Below, piece by piece: positions 5,601 to 14,211 of a DNA stretch of 22,925 nt. Source of the stretch: CAZTPJ01 sp964614515 (GTDB lineage: Bacteria; Planctomycetota; Phycisphaerae; Phycisphaerales; UBA1924); the NCBI GenBank assembly GCA_964614515.1, contig CAZTPJ010000063.1:1-22925 (forward strand), written 5' to 3'. The position numbers and the translations under genes are program-made. Position 1 is the stretch's first letter. Every line of letters begins with the position of its first letter. The notes under the pieces were generated by a model. It was not told the DNA's origin and made no database searches. It saw only the letters and a program-made list of their open reading frames with translations.

Positions 5601-7753
5601 TACTCGCACCCCGCGTTGAACGCGTTGCCGAAACACAGGAAGTCGAAGATATCGCACACGCCCGGGCCTGTAGACGTGTCGCAGTCGCAGGCGTAGGGAT
5701 CGCCAGCGCTGAATCGATTCCCAAAACACAGGAAGTCAAAGATATCCAGCGTGCCCGCGCCCGTGGTGGTGTCGCAGTCGGCGTAGCAGGGTGTATCGAG
5801 TCGCCACACGCCGCGCGCTCTGACGACCACGAACGGCCTGCCGCCGTCAACGGCCAGTTCTCCCGTCGAGATGCCCTGCAGCGCAGCGCCAGCATGGGAC
5901 CAGGACTGGCCAAGATCATCCGACACATACACGCCGTTGAAAGGCGAGGCGGTGAGACGGCCACCGACGCTGGCGAAGACTCGCGAGTCGATGGTAACAA
6001 GGCCGGTGATGGCATGTTCCGCGGGAAGTCCGACATCAGCGCGGGTCCACGATTGGCCGCGATCGTCGGAGCGGAAGACGCCCGTGCCGCCGAGTCCGCC
6101 GAACATGAAGCCCGACGCGGACGCGAAGAGCACCGAATCGACGTCGGTAAACGCCGTCATCACCGGGAAGTGGCCCAGCGAGTTTTGCGGCAGACCATGG
6201 TTGCCGGCGATCCACGATGCGCCGAGGTTCGTCGAGCGGAAGATGCCACTGATGCCTGTACCCGTGAGCAGCGCATCGCCAACATCATTCATCGCGGAGA
6301 TGGGATCGAACACGGGCTCGAAGAAGTTGTTGAAGGCGATGATGGGAAATCCGTTGGTCACGCGTTCCCACGATTGGCCGTCGGCACGCAGCCGCAACGG
6401 CCCTGCGCCGCTGGAGTTGAACCGCTGGTTGAAGAACTCGACGCCAAAGCCCGTGGCGGCGAAGAGTCGCCCGTTGTGCAGCGCGAACTGCTCGATCTCG
6501 CGGAACTGCTGCCCGGCCGTGCCGTTGTATTGCGGCACGCCGGTGTTGTGCGGTGCAAAGGTCTCTCCCGCGTCGGTGGAGCGGTAGATGCCGTCGCTTG
6601 TCGAGCCGGCGAAGAGGGTGTTGTGGTCGAGGGCGAAGGCGCTCAGGAACATGGCATCATCGGGGATACCGGTGAATGTGTCGCGCCATGTGCGTCCGGC
6701 GTCATCGGATCGTGCGATGCGTGGTGAGTTCTGCATCGCGGCCACGAGCATGCCATCGTTCGCGTGCAGGCCGCGAATGCTGACGCCGGAGAGTCCATCG
6801 ACCGACCGCGCCCATGTGTGTCCGCCATCGCCGGAGCGAATCATGGTCGAGGTCGTGCCGGCGAGGACGGCGTTGCCCGTGCTGGCAATGGATTGCGAGA
6901 AACCTTCGATGCCTTGTGGGAAGCCCGTTGATGATCGCACCCAGGTTTGACCCGCGTTATCGAAGCGATAGATCGCGTAGCCCGACGCGCTGGCAAGGCT
7001 GGCCAGCAGCGTCTCGCCGACAGCGCCGAGTGTGGTGATGGTGGCTGTCGCCGGCAGGCCAACCTCGGGAAGTTGTTGCCATGATCGCCCACGGTCGATG
7101 GAGCGATAGAGACCACCGCCGGATGTGGCGACCATCGTGGATCCCGCCGCGATGATCTGTCCCACGCCGATGTCAAAGCCGGTGGGGGCGAGTGTCCAGG
7201 ATTGTCCGCCATCGTCGCTGCGATAGACGCCGCCGAGACCGCCGGGGAAGAGCGTGTCGCCATCCGACGCAAGTACGAGAAACGACTCGGGCACGGGGAG
7301 CAGTTGCCAGTTCTGCCCGCGATCGTCGGAGCGAGCGAGGACTTGCAGCGGCGACGACGCGAACAGGGTGTCGCCGTGCGCCACGAGCGAATGCACGTTT
7401 GGATGAGGAAGCCCGGCGGAGACGTTGACCCAGGCCGTGCCTTTGTCATCGAGCCGCCAGAGACCCGAGAATCTCGTCGCGATGAAGTAGGCGTGGCTCG
7501 CGCGGGCGACGTGCTGCGCGATGTCGCTGGGAAAGTTGCGCGTGCCGTCGTGCCAGGTCAGCCCGGCGTCGTTCGACATGAACACGGACCCATGATTGGT
7601 CACGGCGCAGACTTCATTGCCGTTCGTGGCCATCGCCGCGATGAAACCACCGACAGGCCCATTCGTCGGCGTCCAGTCCGCCTGCTGGGCGAGCGCAGGG
7701 ATGGAGATCAAAGGCAAAGCGATAGCCAGACGCGGGGCGTGTTGCAACGACAT
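5600..7753 (-). CDS. secreted BNR/Asp-box beta-propeller protein with dockerin-like tail
   Basis: The protein has 717 residues. ATG at 7753 is preceded by AAGGAG with a short spacer and opens a clean signal peptide ending IPALAQ; the frame runs further upstream but only into non-coding sequence. The body consists of repeated Asp-box units, for example RSDDGGQSWTLAPTG, RSIDRGRSWQQLP, RSDDAGRTWRDTF, RSTDAGETFAPHN and RSDDRGQSWTRAD. These form the sialidase/VPS10/Ycf48-type propeller fold. No sialidase catalytic Arg triad or FRIP motif is evident, so a binding or scaffold role is more likely than glycosidase activity. The last 60 residues are two dockerin-like units (DCDTTTGAGTLDIFDFL and CDCDTSTGPGVCDIFDFL) ending GCE. 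The neighbouring gene at 7981 has the same architecture. Export and surface attachment are inferred. Confidence 0.9.
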   Translation of the reverse strand: MSLQHAPRLAIALPLISIPALAQQADWTPTNGPVGGFIAAMATNGNEVCAVTNHGSVFMSNDAGLTWHDGTRNFPSDIAQHVARASHAYFIATRFSGLWRLDDKGTAWVNVSAGLPHPNVHSLVAHGDTLFASSPLQVLARSDDRGQNWQLLPVPESFLVLASDGDTLFPGGLGGVYRSDDGGQSWTLAPTGFDIGVGQIIAAGSTMVATSGGGLYRSIDRGRSWQQLPEVGLPATATITTLGAVGETLLASLASASGYAIYRFDNAGQTWVRSSTGFPQGIEGFSQSIASTGNAVLAGTTSTMIRSGDGGHTWARSVDGLSGVSIRGLHANDGMLVAAMQNSPRIARSDDAGRTWRDTFTGIPDDAMFLSAFALDHNTLFAGSTSDGIYRSTDAGETFAPHNTGVPQYNGTAGQQFREIEQFALHNGRLFAATGFGVEFFNQRFNSSGAGPLRLRADGQSWERVTNGFPIIAFNNFFEPVFDPISAMNDVGDALLTGTGISGIFRSTNLGASWIAGNHGLPQNSLGHFPVMTAFTDVDSVLFASASGFMFGGLGGTGVFRSDDRGQSWTRADVGLPAEHAITGLVTIDSRVFASVGGRLTASPFNGVYVSDDLGQSWSHAGAALQGISTGELAVDGGRPFVVVRARGVWRLDTPCYADCDTTTGAGTLDIFDFLCFGNRFSAGDPYACDCDTSTGPGVCDIFDFLCFGNAFNAGCE

Positions 7754-7980
7754 GGTGTGCTCCTTGTTCGGCGCGGCCGCTTCGGCTCTCGACGCACGGC
7801 CAACGCACGCGGCCGCGAACACAAGAGCATTCAGAGAAGGGCGCTCGGACCAGACTCCATGTCGTGACAGGCTCGAGTTCTTGCGGCGAATCCACAAACC
7901 GGGTACGAGACTTTTGCGGGATCAGGCCGTACTGGGCCGCGCGTGACCTGGACGGGCCGTGCCCGCAGGAATCTTGGTGA

Positions 7981-10167
7981 TCACTCGCATCCCGCATGGA
8001 ATCGGTTGCCGAAACACAGGAAGTCGAAGATGTCGCAGACGCCCGGTCCGCTGGCCGTGTCACAGTCGCAGGCGTATGGGTCGCCTGCATGGAATCGGTT
8101 GCCGAAGCAGAGGAAGTCGAAGATGTCGAGCACGCCAGCGCCGGATTGCGTGTCGCAGTCGGGGTAACACGGCTCGGGGGCGAGTTGGATGCGTACCGCG
8201 CCTTCGGAGATCGCGCTGATCCACAGGTTGCCCGCCGCGTCGAACCCGACGTCGCCGAGTTGATAGTGCGGAATCTGGCCTTGCGCATAGGAATAGATCG
8301 TCCAGTTCGCCGGCGCGGCCGGATCGCCATCGATCACGGCCACGCCGCTTGGGAAGGGCGTGACTGAACGAAACTCGTGCGAACTCGCGGCGATCAGGCC
8401 GTCGTGTCGAACGTCCACGGCCTGCACCTGTATCGCGGGGAGTGGCGAGTTGGCGGGCGTGTAGAGAGTCGTCGCGCCGTTGGGCGGATCCATCACATGA
8501 AGCAGGCCCTTGTTGGTGGCGATCCACAGTGAGCCATCTGGTGCGAAGGCGTAGTCATTGATTCCGCCGAGATCGAAGATGTTCCAGTTCTGTCCGACTT
8601 CGCTCCACACATTGCCATCCCATCGATACGCACGTAGCCAACCCATGGCCCAGACGTGGCCGTGCGCGTCGGATTTGACGCCTGCGTATGTGGATGTGTA
8701 ACTGCCCGGGCTTGTCGGCTCCTGTTGCCAGAAGGCGCCGTTGAAGCGATACGTCAGGCCGTAGGTGGTCGAGGCGAAGATGGTGCCTGCGGTGTCTTCC
8801 GCAAACGAGGTGACGAGCGTGACGCCGAGGGTTGGGTTGTTCAGCCAGTTCCAGAAACCTGGGAACTGGCCGGTGTTCGGATCCCACTGCGCGATGCCGT
8901 TGCCACCCATCCACCCCCGGCCAACCGAGTCCAGATAGAACGCGCCCATGGGTTCGTTGCCGGCGAAGGGGTATGGCTCGGAGCCGACGTTGTGATCGCC
9001 CCAGTTGCGCCAGCGTTGGCCGTCGAAACGCGAGAGTCCCGCTTCGCCTGAGGCCATCCAGAGATTGCCGTCGCGATCCACATCGAACTTCTCGATGAAG
9101 TAATCGGGCACACCCGTGTTCCATGTGTTGAAGCGTCGCAGGGGAGCGCCCGCGGAGTCGAGGTGATGCAGATTGCCCGTTTGGCCATTGCCGACGGTGG
9201 CGATCCAGAATTCGCCGACATCATCGACGGCGATGCCGTAGACCGCGTCGCCCACGTTCGCGACCTGATCGAACGAGATCCCGTTGAAGCGAATCACCTG
9301 GCCAATCCAGTTGCCGCAGTGAACCCGACCCTGCGGATCGATGCCCAATCGCGTGATGGTTGTGTTGACAAACGGCGTGTTGGCGGGGGAGAAGCGGTCC
9401 CAGACGTTCACAGCGCGTTGGTAGCGCCAGAACTGTTGGCCGCCGCCGATGCCCGCGACGAACCACAGGTCCCCGTTGGGATCGACCAGGCCGTGGCCGA
9501 AACGGCCGATGTCATCGCCGCGCAGCGTCCAGGACTGTCCATCAAACTCCGCGACGCCATTGAGGACGGTGTTGGCGACCCAGATGTGGCCGTCGCCGGT
9601 GATCAGAACTTCCGAAAGTTCATTCCATGGCGGCGCGAAAGGAATGTCCTGTCCGACGACATAGCGGGTCCAGGTTTGGCCATCGAAGCGCAGGATGGCG
9701 TGGCTGGATTGCTGCACGCCGGAGTTGTTGACCCAGACATCTCCGTTGGGTGCGATGGCCACGTCATCGATCTGGTTGTGGAAGAACGGCGCGTTGGAGG
9801 TGTTCCAGATCGTCCAGTTTTCGCCATCTTTCCGTACGAGTCCGCCGTCGGTGGCCATCCACGCAGCGCCGCTGGCGTCCCACACGACTTCATTGACCCA
9901 TTGCGAGGGGACGGGTGTATCGACGTTGCTGAGCGTCGTCCACAGATCCGTGGTCGGGTCGTAGATACCCAGGCCGCCTTCACCCCAGAACGGCCAGCGA
10001 CCGGCAACCCAGACCGTACCGTCCGGTGCGATCGTACTCATATGCAGTTGTACACCCGGCAGGCCAGTGTTGCTCGGACGCCACTTGCTGATGGCGCCTG
10101 GCTGGCTTGTGGCTGTACCGGCGAGCAGAGCGAGAGCAGCGGCGAATGTGAGTGTCTGGCGATGCAT
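7981..10167 (-). CDS. secreted Reg_prop-like beta-propeller protein with dockerin-like tail
   Basis: The protein has 728 residues. ATG at 10167 follows AAGGA with 7 nt spacing and begins a signal peptide (MHRQTLTFAAALALLAGTA). The body repeats a unit of about 40-60 residues of the type GNLWMAS-x-GLSRFDGQRW, seen also as GHIWVANTVLNGVAEFDGQS, GDVWVNNSG and GSLWIATNKGLLHV. This is the two-component-regulator propeller repeat (Reg_prop), which normally forms the sensor part of hybrid two-component proteins. Here it is free-standing: no kinase or membrane helix follows. The final 60 residues are two dockerin-like units (DCDTQSGAGVLDIFDFL and CDCDTASGPGVCDIFDFL) ending AGCE. A gap of 227 bp without an obvious terminator separates it from the next propeller gene, so the two may be co-transcribed. 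Its function, ligand binding or surface display, is unknown. Confidence 0.9.
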   Translation of the reverse strand: MHRQTLTFAAALALLAGTATSQPGAISKWRPSNTGLPGVQLHMSTIAPDGTVWVAGRWPFWGEGGLGIYDPTTDLWTTLSNVDTPVPSQWVNEVVWDASGAAWMATDGGLVRKDGENWTIWNTSNAPFFHNQIDDVAIAPNGDVWVNNSGVQQSSHAILRFDGQTWTRYVVGQDIPFAPPWNELSEVLITGDGHIWVANTVLNGVAEFDGQSWTLRGDDIGRFGHGLVDPNGDLWFVAGIGGGQQFWRYQRAVNVWDRFSPANTPFVNTTITRLGIDPQGRVHCGNWIGQVIRFNGISFDQVANVGDAVYGIAVDDVGEFWIATVGNGQTGNLHHLDSAGAPLRRFNTWNTGVPDYFIEKFDVDRDGNLWMASGEAGLSRFDGQRWRNWGDHNVGSEPYPFAGNEPMGAFYLDSVGRGWMGGNGIAQWDPNTGQFPGFWNWLNNPTLGVTLVTSFAEDTAGTIFASTTYGLTYRFNGAFWQQEPTSPGSYTSTYAGVKSDAHGHVWAMGWLRAYRWDGNVWSEVGQNWNIFDLGGINDYAFAPDGSLWIATNKGLLHVMDPPNGATTLYTPANSPLPAIQVQAVDVRHDGLIAASSHEFRSVTPFPSGVAVIDGDPAAPANWTIYSYAQGQIPHYQLGDVGFDAAGNLWISAISEGAVRIQLAPEPCYPDCDTQSGAGVLDIFDFLCFGNRFHAGDPYACDCDTASGPGVCDIFDFLCFGNRFHAGCE

Positions 10168-10275
10168 GTGTTCTTCCTTGCGCGCCTGTGACGCGTGTAG
10201 GTTCACCATGCAATGGCCGTGCCGATCAGGTGAGGCGGCCAGCGACGCGTGGCGTGGCCGTGCGCGTCAGCGCAT

Positions 10276-10308
10276 GGCCACATGTGGCCGCGATGGTGCC
10301 ATGTGGCC
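10276..10308. repeat. palindrome cluster downstream of the DUF481 gene
   Basis: GGCCACATGTGGCC at 10276-10289 is a perfect 14-bp palindrome. ATGTGGCC occurs again at 10301-10308 and can pair alternatively with the left arm, so two competing hairpins are possible. It lies between the stop of the DUF481 gene and the start of the propeller gene. It has no T-tract, so it is not a standard terminator. Confidence 0.45.
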
Positions 10309-10328
10309 GATTCGGAGGATTCACTGCG

Positions 10329-11129
10329 TCAGAAGTTCCAGGCGAGCAGGGCGAAGTATGAGATGTCGTTTCGCTTGAAGCCGTCGCCGGGCGTGGAGTC
10401 GTAGCGATCCTCGATGCCCAGGCGCAGGGTCAGGCCGTTGGTCGGATCGACGATGATTTCATAGGCCGCCTTGGCGACGAAGCGATAGTCGCCAACGTCA
10501 TCGAGTGCGGGGAAGAAGTCTGCGGTGGCCGTGATCTTCTGTCGATCGGAGAACGCGTGTTCGAAGTCCGCGCCGATGAGGCCTTCGGGTGTCCAGGTGT
10601 TGTCTTCGCCGCCGAACTCGCGCGCGACGCCGAGGCCGACGCGTCCGAGGAGGAATGTCGTGTCGTTCTTGATGAACTCATACGCGGGACCGGCGAAGAG
10701 CGAGATGCGGTGATCCCAATCCTGGAAGTTGTCGAACTCATACTTTGCCAGGGCGAAGAACCGCCACCTGGAGTCCTTGAAGAGCCAGTCGTTGCGTGCG
10801 TTGGCTTCAAAGCGGCTCTCGGAGTCGTTGCCGTCCTCCTGGGCGTACGCGTACAGGAAACTGAGACTTGTCTCATAGGCTTCGACCGTTCGCTTCGCGT
10901 TGGTTTCCGCGCGGAAGGAGAAGCGCTCGGTGTTGCCGTCCGCGCCGTTGAGGCCCAGCGCTGCGCTTCCCGTCCAGCCGTTGAGCCATGACTGGCTCGC
11001 GGGGGGCGACTCGGCATCGAGCGTCACGGGCTGTTCGGCCGGCTCGTCGGGTTGATCCTGCGCCAAGGTCTGCGTCAACGCCATCGCGCATGTCGCCAGC
11101 GCAAGTCGAGTTTGGACAGTCAGGGCCAT
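10329..11129 (-). CDS. DUF481 family outer-membrane beta-barrel protein (YdiY-like)
   Basis: The protein has 266 residues. ATG at 11129 follows AAGGAG and starts a signal peptide (MALTVQTRLALATCAMALTQTLAQ). After an acidic, Pro-rich linker (about 25-45), the protein alternates amphipathic strands rich in aromatic residues: WTGSAALGLNGADGNTERFS, NDWLFKDSRWRFFALAKYEF, DHRISLFAGPAYEFI, LLGRVGLGVAREFG, DYRFVAKAAYEIIV and GLTLRLGIEDRYDS. It ends in a terminal aromatic (LLAWNF), as outer-membrane barrels do. The spacing and the GN(T)E..F opening match the DUF481/YdiY family, whose function is uncharacterised. It is divergent from the hydrolase gene, with 92 bp between them. Confidence 0.88.
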   Translation of the reverse strand: MALTVQTRLALATCAMALTQTLAQDQPDEPAEQPVTLDAESPPASQSWLNGWTGSAALGLNGADGNTERFSFRAETNAKRTVEAYETSLSFLYAYAQEDGNDSESRFEANARNDWLFKDSRWRFFALAKYEFDNFQDWDHRISLFAGPAYEFIKNDTTFLLGRVGLGVAREFGGEDNTWTPEGLIGADFEHAFSDRQKITATADFFPALDDVGDYRFVAKAAYEIIVDPTNGLTLRLGIEDRYDSTPGDGFKRNDISYFALLAWNF

Positions 11130-11184
11130 TGGCTCTCTCCTTCATGCGTGGAAGGTCCACAATTCGCGGAAATCCCCCACGAGA

Positions 11185-11214
11185 TTGCGGGGACAACAGG
11201 CGGCATCGTATACT
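11185..11214 (+). promoter_or_regulatory. promoter predicted to give a leaderless mRNA
   Basis: TTGCGG (11185-11190) and TATACT (11209-11214) are separated by 18 bp. Only 7 nt separate the -10 box from the ATG at 11222, so transcription should begin at or next to the start codon. No Shine-Dalgarno site is present. Confidence 0.55.
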
Positions 11215-11221
11215 TCCGACC

Positions 11222-12325
11222 ATGCGTCGGCGACTGTTCCTGACCCTCGGCCTGATGATCTCGCTGACGTTGGCGAGTTGCGGCAAGTCGTACCAGCGGT
11301 TGAGTTCAGAGAACGATGTGTTTGAGTTGGCGTCGCTCAAGGCGATCAGCGCGACCGTGCCGCTGGGCCGGCTCGATGTCCTCGCCGAGCCTCCCGGCGC
11401 GACGCCAAGTCGCGTGACGCTCCGCGTCGCCGACACCTCGATCCATGATCGCGTGATCGTGTGTGTGCATGGCGTGTTCACGAATCATGCGGCGTGGCGG
11501 TTCACCGTCGGCGCGCTGGCGCCGCACGGCGATCTGGTGTTGCTTGATCTCCCCGGGTGCGGCGACAGCGACCCCGCGCCCGGCGGCGAAGTCGGTTATG
11601 CGCCCGAAGCGCTCGCGGCTCGCGTGCTCGCGGCGCTCGACGCCTGCCCGCGCGTCAGCGAGTCCACGTCGCCCATCGCGATCGTCGCCCATTCCTTCGG
11701 CGGCCTGCTCGCGATTCGCATGTTCGCGGATGAGGAAGTCCGCCGGACGTACTCGCACCTGCTTGATCGCGTGGACCGGCTGGTGCTGATCTCGCCCGTG
11801 GATGTCGCCGTCGACAAGCCGCACCCGTTCTTCTCGCAACTCGCGTATGTGTCGGTGTGGGAGGTCGAGACGGCCTCGATCACGGGGCGACTGCGCGAGG
11901 CCGTGGCGCGCGGCACGCTCCGCAGCGTCGATGATCGACGGATGGCGCTGCGCGAGGAAGCGGACACGCGTCTGGTCGTGCTCACCGATCGATCGCGACG
12001 CTTTGCGCTTCAGGCGATGCTGCGGCAGGCGATTCCCTTTCGCGAGGACCGTCCGGATTGGGAGACGGTCGAGACCATCGAGTCGCGTTATGGGCGGGTG
12101 GATGTGCCGTGCATGATCCTGTGGGGCCGTCGCGATGAAACGCTTCCGATCTCGATGGGCTACAAACTCGCGGCACAGTTCCCTCGTGCGAGGATCGTGC
12201 CCGTCGCCAACGCGAAACACTCGCCGCATCTTGAGCAGCCCAGCGTGGTCAATGCCTTGATCGCGGAGTTCATCGCCAACGGCGGCCATGCGAGCGCTGA
12301 GCAAGAGCCATCAACGCAGCCCTGA
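11222..12325 (+). CDS. alpha/beta-hydrolase fold lipoprotein
   Basis: The protein has 367 residues. It begins MRRRLFLTLG and reaches a lipobox LASC, with Cys20 the likely lipidated residue. The alpha/beta-hydrolase core is complete: oxyanion-hole region VCVHGVFTNHAAW (about 80-92), LDLPGCGDSDP (about 109-118), nucleophile elbow IVAHSFGG with Ser158 (Ala replaces the usual first Gly), acid residue in ILWGRRDETLP, and catalytic His in NAKHSPHLEQP near the C-terminus. These are hallmarks of the AB_hydrolase_1 family of esterases and peptidases; the substrate cannot be told from sequence. The ATG at 11222 lacks a ribosome-binding site and sits 7 nt after a TATACT box. The gene is 179 bp upstream of motA on the same strand. 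A functional link to the stator is not evident. Confidence 0.9.
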   Translation: MRRRLFLTLGLMISLTLASCGKSYQRLSSENDVFELASLKAISATVPLGRLDVLAEPPGATPSRVTLRVADTSIHDRVIVCVHGVFTNHAAWRFTVGALAPHGDLVLLDLPGCGDSDPAPGGEVGYAPEALAARVLAALDACPRVSESTSPIAIVAHSFGGLLAIRMFADEEVRRTYSHLLDRVDRLVLISPVDVAVDKPHPFFSQLAYVSVWEVETASITGRLREAVARGTLRSVDDRRMALREEADTRLVVLTDRSRRFALQAMLRQAIPFREDRPDWETVETIESRYGRVDVPCMILWGRRDETLPISMGYKLAAQFPRARIVPVANAKHSPHLEQPSVVNALIAEFIANGGHASAEQEPSTQP

Positions 12326-12504
12326 TGGTGTTGACGCGCGTTATGGGGCGCTGCGGCAATGGACAGGCACCGTGTCGCGTGATCGTCCGCACAGTCGGCA
12401 TGGTCGGATGGGGCATGTCCGCGGCGCGATCAAGTGTCGTTGGCGGTCCGACGATAACCGATGGGGGGCGTGGAGTGCGTCCGCGCTCGCATGGGACTTG
12501 CGAC

Positions 12505-13284
12505 ATGGACAAGGCCAGCATCATTGGATCCGTCATCGGGGCCGCGTGCCTGCTCGCTGTATTCTGGCTGGCGTCCAAGGGCAACTGGATGATGTTCTGG
12601 TCCGAGAAGGGCGTGATCGCCGTGTTCGGCGGAACGATCGCGGTCATCTTCATGGGCATGCCCATGGAGAAGATCAAGATGGTCCCCGGGTACGTCCGCC
12701 GCTTCATGTTCAACAAGGGCCGCAGTCCCGCGGATGTCATCAAACTCATTGGTCAACTCAGCGAAAAGGCCCGCAAGGATGGGATCCTCACGCTCGAGTC
12801 CGAGGTGCAGAAGGTTGATGACCCGTTCCTCACGAGCGGATTGAAGATGGCGGTTGACGGCGTGGCGCCCGAGTCGATCGAGGCGACGCTTCGTCTTGAG
12901 CTGCTCGCGATGCAGGACCGCCACAAGGCCGGGAAGAAGTTCTTTGACCTGATCAAGTTGTACGCGCCCGGGTGGGGTCTGGTGGCGACGCTGATCGGGC
13001 AGATCGGCATGTTCGGACACCTCGGCGGCTCGATCGAGATCATGGGCCACATGCTCGCGGTGGCGGTCGTGGCAACGATGTATGGCACGATTCTCGCCAA
13101 CGCGATCGCGGGCCCGATGGGGGACAAGTTGGCGCTTCGTTCCAGTGAAGAAATGATCGCGCGTGAGATGATGTTGCAGGGGATCCTGTCGATCCAGGCG
13201 GGTGACAACCCGCGCGTGACGATGGACCGGCTGATGGCGTTCATTCCGCAGGGACAGCGCGTGAAGCTCAAGCTCGCGGCGTAA
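12505..13284 (+). CDS. motA: MotA-like flagellar stator subunit
   Basis: The protein has 259 residues, the usual length for MotA. The ATG at 12505 was chosen because it opens the first membrane segment directly; the frame is open back to 12325 but that part is not protein-like. Four membrane segments are visible: about 5-23 (SIIGSVIGAACLLAVFW), about 36-52 (GVIAVFGGTIAVIFMGM), about 153-172 (APGWGLVATLIGQIGMF) and about 181-203 (GHMLAVAVVATMYGTILANA). The large cytoplasmic loop carries DDPFLTSGLKMAVDGVAPES, a MotA family signature. MotA with MotB forms the ion-driven stator that turns the flagellar rotor. motB follows after 10 bp. No strong Shine-Dalgarno site or promoter is visible. MotA-like TolQ/ExbB proteins are the main alternative, but the MotB partner argues for a stator. 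Confidence 0.9.
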   Translation: MDKASIIGSVIGAACLLAVFWLASKGNWMMFWSEKGVIAVFGGTIAVIFMGMPMEKIKMVPGYVRRFMFNKGRSPADVIKLIGQLSEKARKDGILTLESEVQKVDDPFLTSGLKMAVDGVAPESIEATLRLELLAMQDRHKAGKKFFDLIKLYAPGWGLVATLIGQIGMFGHLGGSIEIMGHMLAVAVVATMYGTILANAIAGPMGDKLALRSSEEMIAREMMLQGILSIQAGDNPRVTMDRLMAFIPQGQRVKLKLAA

Positions 13285-13294
13285 GGGGGGCCTG

Positions 13295-14152
13295 ATGTCC
13301 AGCGAAGCCGGCGAACACGAAGGCAAAGGTCACGCCAGTCACGGGCCGCCTCACCACGGCGGCGGCGGACACGAGGAGCACGAGGGCGCGCCCGAGTGGC
13401 TCATCTCATTCGCCGACAACGTGATGCTCCAGATGGGCTTTTTCGTGATTCTGCTCGCGCTGAACATGGGACCAAAGGCGACGCAGGAAACCGAAGGCGA
13501 TGGCGACAAGGCGGGCGCGAATGTGCAGGAAAACATGCTGGACTTCGCCATCGCCATGCGCCAGGCGTTCAACAACAGCGTGGATCCGCGATCATCCAGC
13601 CCGGCTGACCAGGCGCTGATCCAGCGGATGCGCGATCGCGAAGGCCAGGGCGATTCGAAGCGGCCCGGTCCCGCCGGCAAGGAGCGCGATGTCGATGCCC
13701 CGCGCCCGAGCGAGTATTACACGCCCGGCGGCGTGATCCAGTTCGCACACCAATCCTCCGCGCTCACGCCCGACGGGCGGCAGATCACCGCCGATCTTGC
13801 GCCCAAGTTTCGCGGCACGCGCTGGGTGATCGAAGTGCGCGGGCACGCGAGTTCGTGGGAAACGTTCCGCGATCCGCGAAAGAGCATGGCCCTCTCCCAT
13901 GAGCGGGCGATGGCCGTCGCGTCCGTACTCGTCGAGAACGGCGTGGGCTGGAACCAGATTCGGATCGTGGCGTGCGGGGACTCGGAACCTGTCGTAGCGC
14001 CGTCGCACGATGTGACGGAGAACTACATCAACGAGCGCGTGGAGATCATCCAGACGCGCGAAACGCTGCGTCAATCCGCCGGACCCGCGGAGACGGGTTC
14101 GCGTCCCGCCGGTGGTGCCGGTGGGGGCGCGCCGTGGGATTCCGGGCCGTAA
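13295..14152 (+). CDS. motB: MotB-like stator subunit with His-rich N-terminus
   Basis: The protein has 285 residues and starts 10 bp after motA, with a GGGGGG ribosome-binding site. Residues 1-30 are rich in His (seven), Gly and Glu (HASHGPPHHGG, HEEHEG), which is unusual. Residues 34-58 (EWLISFADNVMLQMGFFVIL) form the single membrane helix, with Asp41 at the position of the proton-binding Asp of MotB. The usual Thr/Leu-rich pattern after that Asp is replaced by NVMLQMG. The C-terminal half is an OmpA/MotB peptidoglycan-binding domain: WVIEVRGHASSW, LSHERAMAVASVLVENGV, IRIVACGDSEPV and NERVEIIQTRE. The tail is Gly/Pro-rich. It anchors the MotA channel to the cell wall. The pair is far from any other flagellar gene in this window. 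Confidence 0.9.
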   Translation: MSSEAGEHEGKGHASHGPPHHGGGGHEEHEGAPEWLISFADNVMLQMGFFVILLALNMGPKATQETEGDGDKAGANVQENMLDFAIAMRQAFNNSVDPRSSSPADQALIQRMRDREGQGDSKRPGPAGKERDVDAPRPSEYYTPGGVIQFAHQSSALTPDGRQITADLAPKFRGTRWVIEVRGHASSWETFRDPRKSMALSHERAMAVASVLVENGVGWNQIRIVACGDSEPVVAPSHDVTENYINERVEIIQTRETLRQSAGPAETGSRPAGGAGGGAPWDSGP

Positions 14153-14199
14153 TCGCGTGCTGCGTGGGCGATGTTGCATCACAACGCTCGCCGCGTTCG

Positions 14200-14205
14200 T
14201 ATACT
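14200..14205 (+). promoter_or_regulatory. -10 box 6 nt before a start codon
   Basis: TATACT at 14200-14205 lies 6 nt before the ATG at 14212, which places the predicted transcript start on the A of the ATG. A -35 match is poor (TTGCAT at 14174-14179 with 20-bp spacing). No Shine-Dalgarno site precedes the gene. Confidence 0.45.
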
Positions 14206-14211
14206 CTGTCG

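Noticed and set aside
5600..5790. Regularly repeated GAAGTCGAAGAT-type sequence that might look like a short CRISPR or tandem repeat
   Set aside because: The period is the dockerin-like protein unit in coding sequence; there are no spacers of uniform length or adjacent cas genes.
9163..10191. A 342-codon rightward open frame antisense to the Reg_prop-like propeller
   Set aside because: It mirrors the codon periodicity of the propeller gene and shows no domain; the minus-strand protein has a signal peptide, repeats and a dockerin-like tail.
11306..13326. Long leftward open frames (11306-12304 and 12430-13326) opposite the hydrolase and motA
   Set aside because: They are antisense shadows with Arg/His-rich composition; the plus-strand proteins have complete family motifs.
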